This document shows, in pieces, positions 7,693 through 15,547 of a stretch of DNA of 57,939 bases (positions are counted from its first letter, which is position 1; each line of letters starts with the position of its first letter). This stretch comes from an uncultured Oscillospiraceae bacterium (GTDB lineage: Bacteria; Bacillota; Clostridia; Oscillospirales; Oscillospiraceae), in assembly GCA_910579595.1 (NCBI GenBank), contig CAJTVM010000007.1, positions 1 through 57,939 on the forward strand. The letters run 5' to 3'. Both the position numbers and the translations under genes were made by a program. The notes under the pieces are model-generated. The model ran no database searches. It had not been told where the DNA came from and was given only the letters and a program-made list of their open reading frames with translations.

Positions 7693-7728
7693 AAAAATTC
7701 CCGGTGCATTGGCACCGGGAATTTTTTT
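7693..7728. terminator. Bidirectional terminator between DUF378 gene and phosphoesterase gene
   Basis: AAAAATTCCCGGTGC pairs with GCACCGGGAATTTTT around ATTG. A-runs and T-runs flank both sides, so it can serve both convergent genes. Confidence 0.9.
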
Positions 7729-8185
7729 ATCGCAATTCTGAGCGGAATTTGCCATTCGCCACGGTAATCACCCCGTAGCCGGGACGGCTGTGGATGCCGC
7801 CCGCCGTGCCGGGGTTGAACAGCCACACGCCCTGTTCCGGCATATTCAGCGCCTCATGGGTGTGGCCGAAGCATGCCACCGCCGCGCCCAGGCGCTTCGC
7901 TCCGTCCACCAGCCGCTCCGTCCCGCTCTTGACATAGTAGCGGTGGCCGTGGGTGAGCAGGAAGCACACGCCCCCCGCTTCAATCACCAGTTCTTTTGGC
8001 CCATCGCAGAAATCGCAGTTGCCTACCACCATCTCCACGGGCAGATCCGGGTAGGCGTCGGCCAGGGCCTGGCCATCCCGGTAATTGTCTCCCAGGAAGA
8101 ACACCCGTTGGGGGCGCTCTTTTTCGATGGCGTCAAGCATCAGGCCCAGACGTCCGTGGGAATCGGAGAAAACTAAAATCTTCAT
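7727..8185 (-). CDS. YfcE/MJ0936-type metallophosphoesterase
   Basis: 152-residue cytoplasmic phosphoesterase of the calcineurin-like YfcE family. Metal-binding motifs are in order: FSDSHG (Asp8, His10), GDNYRDG, GNCDF, THGHRYYV and FGHTHE. It probably hydrolyses phosphodiesters; the natural substrate is unknown. I give the ATG at 8185 (MKILVFSDSHG). A GTG at 8194, three codons earlier, is better spaced from GGGGGAGGG and may be the true start. It is convergent with the DUF378 gene and divergent from the small-protein operon at 8241. Confidence 0.92.
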   Translation of the reverse strand: MKILVFSDSHGRLGLMLDAIEKERPQRVFFLGDNYRDGQALADAYPDLPVEMVVGNCDFCDGPKELVIEAGGVCFLLTHGHRYYVKSGTERLVDGAKRLGAAVACFGHTHEALNMPEQGVWLFNPGTAGGIHSRPGYGVITVANGKFRSELR

Positions 8186-8240
8186 ATTGGTCACCATTCC
8201 CTCCCCCGCACATATACTGGGAGTGATTGGAGGGAGTCCT

Positions 8241-8501
8241 ATGCCGAATTTTGACGAGCTTTTAAAGGGAAAACAGGCCGCACAGATCATGGGCGACAAG
8301 GGGAAGCTGGAAAAGCTCCGGGACGCGCCGGAAACCCAGCGGATTTTTTCCATGCTGAGTCAGAGCACCGGCGATTTAGAAGCCGCGGCAGGCCGGGCCG
8401 CCAAAGGGGATACCGCTCAGCTCACCGACGCCATCCGGAAGCTGATGCAGGATCCGGAGGGCGCAAAGCTGATTCAGAAGATGAAGGATAATTTCATGTA
8501 A
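8241..8501 (+). CDS. Uncharacterised small helical protein, first of a three-gene operon
   Basis: 86 residues, predicted mostly alpha-helical, beginning MPNFDELLKGKQAAQIMGD. No signal peptide or membrane helix, and I do not recognise a family. ATG at 8241 follows GGAGGGAGTCCT. It heads an operon with the two genes at 8532 and 9022. Its Lys/Gln/Asp-rich repeats of short helices resemble the middle part of the next protein, suggesting partner or paralogous helical modules. A spore- or envelope-associated role is only a guess. Confidence 0.75.
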   Translation: MPNFDELLKGKQAAQIMGDKGKLEKLRDAPETQRIFSMLSQSTGDLEAAAGRAAKGDTAQLTDAIRKLMQDPEGAKLIQKMKDNFM

Positions 8502-8531
8502 CCAGGCCGCAGGGCAGGGGAGGGGACAGCC

Positions 8532-9029
8532 ATGAGCGAATTGGAAGAAAAACTGGAGAGCGTGCTTGGCAATCCTCAGGCTATGGCGCAGATCATGTCC
8601 CTGGCCCAATCGCTGAATCTGGGGGGATCGGGAACCCCTTCCGGGGGGGAGGCCCAGGCCCAGGAGCCGTCTCAGGGCGGTGCGCCCGCCCCGGAGCCTC
8701 CCCCTGCCGCGCCCCCTCCGGCCTCCGCCGGATCCGTGGATGGCGGGCTGGGCGGGCTGCTGGGCGGGCTGGGCTCCCTGGATCCGAAGATGCTGTCCGC
8801 CGCCGCTAGCCTCATCGGTCAGTTCAACAGCGGGGAGGACGATCGGCGGGTGGCCCTGCTCACCGCCCTGCGCCCCTTTGTCAAGGAGCGGCGGTACGCC
8901 AAGCTGGACAGGGCGATTCAAATCGCCAAGCTGTCCCGGCTGATCCGATCGGGCCTGGAGCTGTTCCGCGCCCAACGGGAAAGCGCCCGTGAGGACGGAT
9001 CCCACAGGGAGGGGGACGGCCATGTATAA
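8532..9029 (+). CDS. Uncharacterised protein with Gly-rich linker and basic helical C-terminus
   Basis: 165 residues. An N-terminal helix (MSELEEKLESVLGNPQAMAQIMSLA) is followed by a Gly/Ala/Pro-rich linker (about 35-75). Then comes a GGLLGGLGSLDPKMLSAAASLI segment and a conserved-looking basic helical end (LLTALRPFVKERRYAKLDRAIQIAKLSRL). I recognise this ending from uncharacterised clostridial proteins but know of no function. GGGGAGGGG is close to the ATG. Its stop overlaps the next start by 8 bases, so translation is probably coupled. Confidence 0.78.
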   Translation: MSELEEKLESVLGNPQAMAQIMSLAQSLNLGGSGTPSGGEAQAQEPSQGGAPAPEPPPAAPPPASAGSVDGGLGGLLGGLGSLDPKMLSAAASLIGQFNSGEDDRRVALLTALRPFVKERRYAKLDRAIQIAKLSRLIRSGLELFRAQRESAREDGSHREGDGHV

Positions 9030-9405
9030 CCAGTACCTGGATGACAGCGATTTCATCCTGCTGGATCCGGAGCCCCAGGCCGCCCCAGGCCGCGGCAGGC
9101 CCCAGGGACAGAACTCCGGGCAGGACCATTCTAACCAGCAGCGTCCCGGACAAAACCGTCCCGCCTCCCGGCCCACGGGTCCGTCTCAATCGAAAAACGA
9201 TCTGGTGGGCGAGATCACCGGCGGGCTGGGGCAGCTGCTGGACGGTGTACTCAAGCATTTTTCGCTGGAAAACTTCGACACCGGGGATATCCTGCTGGTG
9301 CTTATCATCCTGTTCCTCTATCTGGAAGGGGACAATCTGGAGCTGATCATTACCCTTGCGCTGATGCTCCTGCTTGGGCTGGGCGATGACGAAGCGCGAG
9401 AATAA
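9022..9405 (+). CDS. Uncharacterised membrane protein ending the small-protein operon
   Basis: 127 residues. A Gln/Pro/Arg-rich N-terminal half (about 15-60) leads to an amphipathic segment. A strongly hydrophobic C-terminal region follows (GDILLVLIILFLYLEGDNLELIITLALMLLLGLG), predicted to make two short membrane helices separated by acidic EGDN. ATG at 9022 overlaps the end of the preceding gene by 8 bases and has GGGAGGGGG upstream. The final codons and stop are duplicated 54 bases downstream (see repeat). Family unknown. Confidence 0.75.
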   Translation: MYNQYLDDSDFILLDPEPQAAPGRGRPQGQNSGQDHSNQQRPGQNRPASRPTGPSQSKNDLVGEITGGLGQLLDGVLKHFSLENFDTGDILLVLIILFLYLEGDNLELIITLALMLLLGLGDDEARE

Positions 9406-9458
9406 GCGCCCCGGGAATGCGCCCAATTCGAGCGTGACAATGACGAAGCGCGAGAATA
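9386..9458 (+). repeat. 19-bp direct repeat duplicating the 3' end of a gene
   Basis: ATGACGAAGCGCGAGAATA occurs at 9386-9404 and again at 9440-9458, exactly 54 bases apart and in the same frame. The first copy encodes the C-terminal DEARE and stop of the preceding gene. The second is non-coding remnant. Confidence 0.85.
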
Positions 9459-9474
9459 GGCGCATAGGGGGCTG

Positions 9475-10239
9475 TCATTCTCCCGGTGTGTACAGCGCCG
9501 CGCCGTCAGGAAGGGTGAAAATTCCGGCGGCCTGCTCCATGGGGCTTACCACCTCGTGGGAGGACATGGTATAGACCAGTTCCCTGTCCTTCTCCGTCTC
9601 GGAGGCCATCAGCAGGCCGCTGGCCTCCGAGATCCAGTACCGCTCCACATAACCCAGCTGGGTGGGGCCGGCCTCCACGTAGATGCAGGGCAGGCCGTCC
9701 CGCTCCACATAGCCGGCGGCGGTGATGCTGCTTTTGTCCAGCGCCAGCACGTCCTCATAGGTGGGCAGGCGCTGGAGCAGATCGGCGGCGGCGGTTTCCG
9801 CCGGGCCGGTGTACACCGCCGACTCCCTGTCGTACCACAGCCAGATCTGCCCGTCCCCCACAATAGCGTGCTCCACCCGGCCGGAGGGAAGGGTGAGATC
9901 GGAGCGCGTCCAGCCGCCGTCCACCCAGACCTGGGCGGAAACCGATCCCACCAGCTGTCCGGCGGCGTAATATTCCACCGTCACGCTGCGGCTATAGCTC
10001 TCGTACCGGGTGAGGGAGGCGATGAGGCTCTGCACCGTCCGGGTGGACACCTCCACCATGAGCCCCCCCGGACTGCCGCTGTGGGCGTCGCTGGGCTCCA
10101 CACCCTCGGTGGCGTCCGGGTCGGCCAGCACCAGCTCGGGGGTGGGGGCAAACAGGTTGAGGGAAAAGCTGTACAAAACGGCGGCCAGTACCACCACGAT
10201 GATCACCGCCGCCAGTACGGTGCGTTTCTTGTCCTCCAT
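9475..10239 (-). CDS. Membrane-anchored protein with possible LolA-like fold
   Basis: 254 residues. A single N-terminal membrane anchor (about 6-28, VLAAVIIVVVLAAVLYSF) is followed by an extracytoplasmic beta-rich domain. Repeating strands (VTVEYYAAGQLVGSVSAQVW, GQIWLWYDRESAVY, EVVSPMEQAAGIFTLPDG) suggest a LolA/RseB-like sheet, but I do not recognise a definite family. ATG at 10239 follows AAAGGGGG six bases away. It is 76 bases after mnaA and ends the long minus-strand run, so it may take part in envelope polymer biology. That role is inferred from position only. Confidence 0.7.
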   Translation of the reverse strand: MEDKKRTVLAAVIIVVVLAAVLYSFSLNLFAPTPELVLADPDATEGVEPSDAHSGSPGGLMVEVSTRTVQSLIASLTRYESYSRSVTVEYYAAGQLVGSVSAQVWVDGGWTRSDLTLPSGRVEHAIVGDGQIWLWYDRESAVYTGPAETAAADLLQRLPTYEDVLALDKSSITAAGYVERDGLPCIYVEAGPTQLGYVERYWISEASGLLMASETEKDRELVYTMSSHEVVSPMEQAAGIFTLPDGAALYTPGE

Positions 10240-10315
10240 CGAGTTCCCCCTTTCTGTCCCCACAAAGCCGGAGCTCGGCCTTGCGGAGCTTCGGTTTGCC
10301 CTCGGTTCTTCCCGA

Positions 10316-11470
10316 TCAGCGGTTTTTAAACGTCTCCGGCGGGCGATCCGTCCGCCCGAAATGGTACAAAATCCCGTCCGCGATCCGCCGGCAAGCCTTG
10401 CCGTCCCCGTAGGGGTTGACGGCGTGGGCCATCACCGCGTAAGCCGCCGGGGATTCGATAAGCTCGGAGGCCATGTCGAAAATATCCGGCCCGTTGGTGC
10501 CCGCGATGCGCACCGTGCCCGCCGCCACCGCCTCGGGACGCTCTGTCTCCCGGCGCAGGACAAGCACTGGCTTGCCCAGGGCGGGAGCCTCCTCCTGCAG
10601 GCCGCCGGAGTCGGTGAGCACCAGATAGCTGCGGGCCATCAGGTTGTGCATCTCGTCGGCGGTGAGGGGATCCACCAAGTGGACGTTTTCCAGCCCGTCC
10701 AAATGGCTGCGGGCCGCCTCCTGCACCACCGGGGACAGGTGTACCGGGTAGACCAGCTCCACCTGATCCTCATAGGCAATGGCGATCCGCCGCAGGGCCG
10801 TCATAATCTGCTCCATGGGTTCGCCGTAGTTTTCCCGGCGGTGGCAGGTGACCACGATCACCTTTTTGCCCTTGTAGTCCAGTTTGTTCAGCACCTCGGT
10901 GGTGAATTTGAAATTATCCCGCACGGTGGTGCCCAAAGCATCGATCACCGTGTTGCCGGTGACGAACACCCCCCGCACCACGCCCTCCCGGGCCAGGTTG
11001 CGGCGGTTGGTCTCCGTGGGGCAGAAATGTAAGTCCGCCAGCCGCCCCACCATGGAGCGGTTCATCTCTTCCGGGAAGGGGGAGTACTTGTCCCCCGTGC
11101 GCAGGCCGGCCTCCACATGGCCCACGGCGATCTGCTGATAGAACGCCGCCAGCGACCCGGCAAAGGTGGTAGAGGTGTCCCCGTGGACCAGCACCAGATC
11201 GGGCCGCACCTGCTGGAACACGTCCTCCAGCCCCAGCAGGCACTTGCAGGTGATGGTGGACAGGCTTTGCTGGGCCTCCATGATATCCAGATCAAACTCC
11301 GGGGTGATATGGAAAATATCCAGCACCGTGTCCAGCATCTGCCGGTGCTGGGCGGTGACGCAGCAATAGCTCTCAAATTCCGGGCGGTTTTCCAGCTCCT
11401 TCACCAGCGGGGCCATTTTGATGGCCTCGGGCCGGGTGCCGAAAATGGTCATTACCTTCAGTTTATCCAT
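10316..11470 (-). CDS. mnaA: UDP-N-acetylglucosamine 2-epimerase (non-hydrolysing)
   Basis: 384 residues. It interconverts UDP-GlcNAc and UDP-ManNAc for teichoic acid or capsule-type polymers. Family signatures are visible: GTRPEAIKMAPL at the N-terminus, VHGDTSTTFAGSLAAFYQ, HVEAGLRTGDKYSPFPEEMNR (catalytic Asp/Glu/His region), VTCHRRENYG and SGGLQEEAPALGKPVLVLR. ATG at 11470 is preceded by GGAGAAAGGAGAGG and overlaps the end of tagO by 8 bases. The two therefore form a translationally coupled pair that starts cell wall polymer synthesis. Confidence 0.95.
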   Translation of the reverse strand: MDKLKVMTIFGTRPEAIKMAPLVKELENRPEFESYCCVTAQHRQMLDTVLDIFHITPEFDLDIMEAQQSLSTITCKCLLGLEDVFQQVRPDLVLVHGDTSTTFAGSLAAFYQQIAVGHVEAGLRTGDKYSPFPEEMNRSMVGRLADLHFCPTETNRRNLAREGVVRGVFVTGNTVIDALGTTVRDNFKFTTEVLNKLDYKGKKVIVVTCHRRENYGEPMEQIMTALRRIAIAYEDQVELVYPVHLSPVVQEAARSHLDGLENVHLVDPLTADEMHNLMARSYLVLTDSGGLQEEAPALGKPVLVLRRETERPEAVAAGTVRIAGTNGPDIFDMASELIESPAAYAVMAHAVNPYGDGKACRRIADGILYHFGRTDRPPETFKNR

Positions 11471-12569
11471 CCTTGTCCTCTCCTTTCTCCTCCGTGTTGT
11501 CCTTTCCTTCATGGGACGGGCCCACCAGGAATACCCGCCAGGCCACCGCCACCGCTATCCCCATAGCCAGCAGGAACAGCATGGCCCTCTGCGCGCCGCT
11601 GGCGGTGAGCACCACGGCGGACAGCCCCAGGATGGCGGAGATCACGTACAGCACCCCCACCGCCTGCTTCTGGGAGAAGCCCATGTCGATGAGCCGGTGG
11701 TGGACGTGGCCCCGGTCAGGGGCCATGGGGCTCTGCCCGTGGGACAGCCGCCGGATGATGGCGAAGCACTCATCGAAAATGGGCAGGCCCAGCATGAGGA
11801 AGGGCACCACGAAGGAGATAATGGTGTACTGCTTGAACATCCCGTTCACCGATACCGTGGCCATGACAAAGCCCAAAAAAGTGGAGCCGGTGTCCCCCAT
11901 AAAGATCTTGGCAGGGTTGAAGTTGTACGGCAGGAAGCCGATGCACGCCCCCACCAGCGCCGCCATCATCACGGCCACGTCCAGCTCGCTCACCAGCAGG
12001 GCGATGACCAGCATGGTGGCCGCGCTGATGGTGGACACGCCGCAGGCCAGCCCGTCCAGGCCGTCGATGAGGTTGACGGCGTTGGTGATGGCCACGATCC
12101 AGATCACCGTAACGGGATAGGCCAGCCAGCCCAGCTGCCACACCGGGTTGGAGCTGAAAATGTTGGGGTTGGACAGCACGTCGATGCGGTTGCCCGCCAT
12201 CACGGCGATGAGGGCGGCGATGATCTGTACCAAAAATTTGGGCTTGGCGGGCAGGGCGTATTTGTCGTCAAAAATCCCCAGCACCACAATGATCACCGCG
12301 CCCAGCAGCATCCCCTTTTTGTCGTTGTCCAGGGCCACGAACACCAGCACGGACACGATAAAGCCGAAGAAGATGGCCAGCCCCCCCATGCGGGGGATGG
12401 GGTGGTCGTGCATCCGGCGGCCATCCTTGGGTATGTCCACCGCCCCGTATTTTACGGACAGCACCTTCACCATAGGCGTCGCTACACAGGAGATGATTGC
12501 CGCCGACAGCAGCGCCAACAGGAGATACCAGATGTCCTCCGACGCGAAGATTTTAGCTAAATCATTCAA
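11463..12569 (-). CDS. tagO: Undecaprenyl-phosphate GlcNAc-1-phosphate transferase (TagO/WecA family)
   Basis: 368-residue polytopic membrane enzyme of the MraY/WecA superfamily that loads GlcNAc-1-P onto undecaprenyl phosphate. Key motifs are DGRRMHDHPIPRMGG near the start, FDDKYALPAK (DD pair), NAVNLIDGLDGLA, GDTGSTFLGF and the cytoplasmic RGHVHHRL loop. About ten hydrophobic segments are seen. The start is a TTG at 12569 after AAAGGAG; no ATG in frame fits better. A short acidic/basic C-terminal tail overlaps mnaA. Its partner downstream is the UDP-GlcNAc epimerase. Confidence 0.93.
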   Translation of the reverse strand: MNDLAKIFASEDIWYLLLALLSAAIISCVATPMVKVLSVKYGAVDIPKDGRRMHDHPIPRMGGLAIFFGFIVSVLVFVALDNDKKGMLLGAVIIVVLGIFDDKYALPAKPKFLVQIIAALIAVMAGNRIDVLSNPNIFSSNPVWQLGWLAYPVTVIWIVAITNAVNLIDGLDGLACGVSTISAATMLVIALLVSELDVAVMMAALVGACIGFLPYNFNPAKIFMGDTGSTFLGFVMATVSVNGMFKQYTIISFVVPFLMLGLPIFDECFAIIRRLSHGQSPMAPDRGHVHHRLIDMGFSQKQAVGVLYVISAILGLSAVVLTASGAQRAMLFLLAMGIAVAVAWRVFLVGPSHEGKDNTEEKGEDKDG

Positions 12570-12610
12570 GTGAATTTCGCTCCTTTACCCAGCGTCTTTC
12601 TCTTTCCCGC

Positions 12611-13615
12611 TCAACGGGGTAAAAAGCCCACTTTTTTGTACACCTTGCGCAGGGTCTTGTTGGCGACGTACTCCGCCTTTTCCGCCCCGGTCCGGTAGAC
12701 GTGTTCCAGATATGCCTTGTCCGCCAGCAGCCGCTCGGTTTCCTCCCGGATGGGACGAAGGGTTTCCACCACGGCCTCGCCAACGGCGGGCTTGAATTTA
12801 CCGTAGCCCTGGCCGTCGAACTCGGCCTCGATCTCCTCGTAACCCTTGCCAGTGGCGGAGGCGTAAATCTGCATCAGGTTGGATACGCCGGGCTTATTCT
12901 CCCGGTCATAACGGACACAGCGCTCGGTGTCGCTGTCGGTGACGGCGCGCTTGAACTTGCGCATGATATCCTCCGGTTTGTCCATCAGGGCCACACAGCC
13001 ATCGGGCTGGGATTTGGACATCTTGCTCTCCGGGGTGGTCAGGCTCATGATCCGGGCGCCTACCTTCTGGATGACCGGCTCGGGCACCTTGAACACATCG
13101 CCATAAATGCCGTTGAAGCGGTTGGCGATATCCCGGCAGATCTCCACGTGCTGCTTCTGATCCTCTCCCACAGGGACATAATCCGGCTGGTAGAGCAGGA
13201 TATCCGCCGCCATAAGCGCGGGATAAGTAAACAATCCCGCATTGATATTGTCCTTATGCTTGGCAGACTTATCTTTGAACTGGGTCATGCGGGACAGCTC
13301 GCCGAACATAGCATAGCAGTCCAGCACCCACCCCAGCTGACTGTGGGCAGGGACGTGGGACTGGATAAACAGCACGCACTTCTCCGGGTCCAGACCGCAG
13401 GCGATGTACTGGGCCAGTTGGGTCAGCACCCTGTGGCGCAGCAGAGCTGGCTCCTGACGCACCGTAATGGTGTGCAGGTCTGCCATGAAAAAGTAGCAGT
13501 CGAACTGGTCGATCATCTCCGGCCAGTGGCGGATTGGCCCCAGGTAGTTGCCAAGATGCAGATCGCCGCTGGGCTGGACGCCGGAGAGCATTACTTTTTT
13601 GTTGGCGTTTTCCAT
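12611..13615 (-). CDS. trpS: Tryptophanyl-tRNA synthetase
   Basis: 334-residue class I synthetase that charges tRNA-Trp. It has the HIGH-equivalent SGVQPSGDLHLGNYLGP near the start, the tryptophan-site segment YQPDYVPVGEDQKQHVEICRDIA and the KMSKS loop in ESKMSKSQPDG. I prefer ATG at 13615, with AAGG upstream; a GTG three codons earlier (13624) is too close to any site. It lies 13 bases after rsfS. No T-box precedes it, so transcription depends on the long upstream operon, which is unusual for a clostridial trpS. Confidence 0.95.
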   Translation of the reverse strand: MENANKKVMLSGVQPSGDLHLGNYLGPIRHWPEMIDQFDCYFFMADLHTITVRQEPALLRHRVLTQLAQYIACGLDPEKCVLFIQSHVPAHSQLGWVLDCYAMFGELSRMTQFKDKSAKHKDNINAGLFTYPALMAADILLYQPDYVPVGEDQKQHVEICRDIANRFNGIYGDVFKVPEPVIQKVGARIMSLTTPESKMSKSQPDGCVALMDKPEDIMRKFKRAVTDSDTERCVRYDRENKPGVSNLMQIYASATGKGYEEIEAEFDGQGYGKFKPAVGEAVVETLRPIREETERLLADKAYLEHVYRTGAEKAEYVANKTLRKVYKKVGFLPR

Positions 13616-13628
13616 TGTTGTCACAACC

Positions 13629-13997
13629 TTACTCGGCCTGCGCCGCGAGATATTCAGAGATGTCCACCGGCTGGGCGTCCGACCAGAGCCGCTCCAGATC
13701 GTAGAACTGCCGGCCCTCCTCGGTGAAGATGTGGATTACCACGGCGGAATAATCCAGCAGCGTCCACTGGCCGCCCCGGTGTCCCTCAATGTGGTGGGGT
13801 TCCTCCCCGGCCTTGGACATGGCCTCCTCCACCGCCTCGGCCAGGGCGCGCACCTGGGTGTTAGAGGTGCCGTTGCAGATGACGAAGTAATCCGCCAGGG
13901 TGGTCTGATCCGCAGTGTACAGCACCTTCAAGTCCTTGCATTTTCTATCATCCAGCGCCTTGACGGCGACAGCGATCATTTCCTTCGCGTTCAGCAT
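13629..13997 (-). CDS. rsfS: Ribosome silencing factor RsfS
   Basis: 122-residue RsfS/Iojap/YbeB protein that binds L14 on the 50S subunit and blocks subunit joining under starvation. Signature residues are seen in DLKVLYTADQTTLADYFVICNGTSNTQVRALA and in HHIEGHRGGQWTLLDYSAVVIHIF. ATG at 13997 follows AAGGAG with eight bases of spacing. It sits in the conserved yhbY - nadD - yqeK - rsfS neighbourhood, here with an LCP gene inserted before it. Confidence 0.95.
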   Translation of the reverse strand: MLNAKEMIAVAVKALDDRKCKDLKVLYTADQTTLADYFVICNGTSNTQVRALAEAVEEAMSKAGEEPHHIEGHRGGQWTLLDYSAVVIHIFTEEGRQFYDLERLWSDAQPVDISEYLAAQAE

Positions 13998-14029
13998 AGT
14001 ATTTTCTCCTTTTATCAAATGATGAGGGC

Positions 14030-15544
14030 TTATTCGAGATTGGCGGGTGCGTCCGCGCCGCCCTGTTCCGGTGGTGGATCCGGCGGATCTACCACCGGTG
14101 GGTCCACCACCGGCGGCTCCACCACCGGCGGTTCTGTGGACGGAGTCTGGGTGACGGAGGGCGGCTCCACCGGATTGGTCTGCTGGGGCGGGCTGCTTTC
14201 CACCGGATCGCTGGTTTGGGGTGGATCGCTCTCCGGGGGCTGGCTGTGGGGCGGGGTGCTGGCGCTGGGCCTGGCGCTGGGCCTCGGGCTGGGGTTGGCC
14301 GACGCCGGGCGGTAGCCCGCGCTGGGGTCGGCCAGCACGCCGGTGCTGGAGGACAGGGAATTGCCGTCCGCGCTCACCCGGATGAGATCCAGCTGCCTGA
14401 TGGTAACCTCCTCCACATAGGGGTTGAGCTTTTCGTTGATGATGGTAAGCAGATTTTCCTGGTCGGGGTATACCCGGTTTTTATACGCGCCCTGGTATAC
14501 GCCGATGTTGGGCATGGTGAGGAACTCCACATCATCGACCCCCAGCCCGCCGAAAATGGCCTGGGAGCCGAACCAGAACAGGTTTTCCACCGACAGGTCG
14601 CTCTCCACCCGCCGGCCGAACAGGTCGGCCAGCTGACTGATCTTGGCCACATTCTGGATTTGCAGCGTCTGCTTCAGCACCGCCTTCAGGAATGCCTGCT
14701 GCACCTGGAGGCGGCACAGGTCGCTGCCGTCCCCGCCGCCGGGGTAGGGATACCCGGTGTTGGGATCGGTGCCGTTGTGCCGCCAGCGCACCACCTGCAT
14801 GGCGTCATCCCCGGTCAGCTTGCGGTTACCCTGGGGCTGGTTGATGAACAGGTTTTGATAGGGGTCATCGTACCGCATATTGTAAGGGTTGTCAAACCAG
14901 ACACCCCCGATGGCGTCCACCATCTCGCCTACCAGTTCCCAGTCGATCTTCACGTAGTAGTCCGGGGTGAAGCCCACCAGCTCGGACACCTCGCTTTTCA
15001 GCGCCTCAATCCCCTCGGCGCTGTCCTGGTAGAGGCCGTACACGGAGTTCAGCTGTTTGCTGGACCAGCGTACATTGATCAGCGTGTCCCGGGGAAGGGA
15101 CATGACGGCGGCCTTCTGGTTGGTCACATCGTAAGTCACCACCATCATGGTGTCCGTACTGCCGGACACCACATCCGCGCCAAACACGAAGATGGTGTAG
15201 ATATCCTTGCTTTTGCGTTCTCCGCCTACTTTAGGCTGGACAGCGTCGATATCCGGGATGTATTCTGTCTCTCCCGGTGCCAGGGTGGCGGTGGGGTCTT
15301 TTGTATCCCCAGGTCCCGGCGGCAGCGTGGGCTTCTTGACCCAGCGGTTGTACAGCAGCACCACCGCCGCCGCAAGCACCATGATGACGGCGAGGACGAT
15401 CATAACGACCATGATCCACCGCTCTCTTTTTTTCGCCTTGGCCGCCTCCGGCTTCAGCGGGGGCTTCTTTTTTTCTGTGCCGCCGTGCTCCAGCCGTTTT
15501 CCCGGTTTCGAGTACTGTTCCGGCTTATTGGCGTGATCGCTCAT
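14030..15544 (-). CDS. LytR-CpsA-Psr (LCP) family wall polymer ligase
   Basis: 504 residues. A basic cytoplasmic head (1-40) and one membrane helix (about 43-66) lead to an extracellular LCP domain (about 105-400). The domain contains DTMMVVTYDVTNQKAAVMSLPRDTLIN and the VVRWRHNG region with Arg/Asp residues typical of LCP active sites. The last ~90 residues form a Pro/Ser/Thr-rich tail of repeated PPVV(E/D)PP units, probably spanning or binding the wall. LCP proteins transfer undecaprenyl-linked polymers onto peptidoglycan, which fits tagO and mnaA downstream. ATG at 15544 is 3 bases after the nadD-yqeK stop and follows GAAAGGG. Confidence 0.93.
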   Translation of the reverse strand: MSDHANKPEQYSKPGKRLEHGGTEKKKPPLKPEAAKAKKRERWIMVVMIVLAVIMVLAAAVVLLYNRWVKKPTLPPGPGDTKDPTATLAPGETEYIPDIDAVQPKVGGERKSKDIYTIFVFGADVVSGSTDTMMVVTYDVTNQKAAVMSLPRDTLINVRWSSKQLNSVYGLYQDSAEGIEALKSEVSELVGFTPDYYVKIDWELVGEMVDAIGGVWFDNPYNMRYDDPYQNLFINQPQGNRKLTGDDAMQVVRWRHNGTDPNTGYPYPGGGDGSDLCRLQVQQAFLKAVLKQTLQIQNVAKISQLADLFGRRVESDLSVENLFWFGSQAIFGGLGVDDVEFLTMPNIGVYQGAYKNRVYPDQENLLTIINEKLNPYVEEVTIRQLDLIRVSADGNSLSSSTGVLADPSAGYRPASANPSPRPSARPSASTPPHSQPPESDPPQTSDPVESSPPQQTNPVEPPSVTQTPSTEPPVVEPPVVDPPVVDPPDPPPEQGGADAPANLE

Positions 15545-15547
15545 GCT

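Noticed and set aside
14090..14160. Short tandem repeats resembling a CRISPR or satellite array
   Set aside because: They encode the PPVV(E/D)PP repeats of the LCP protein tail in frame; no unique spacers.
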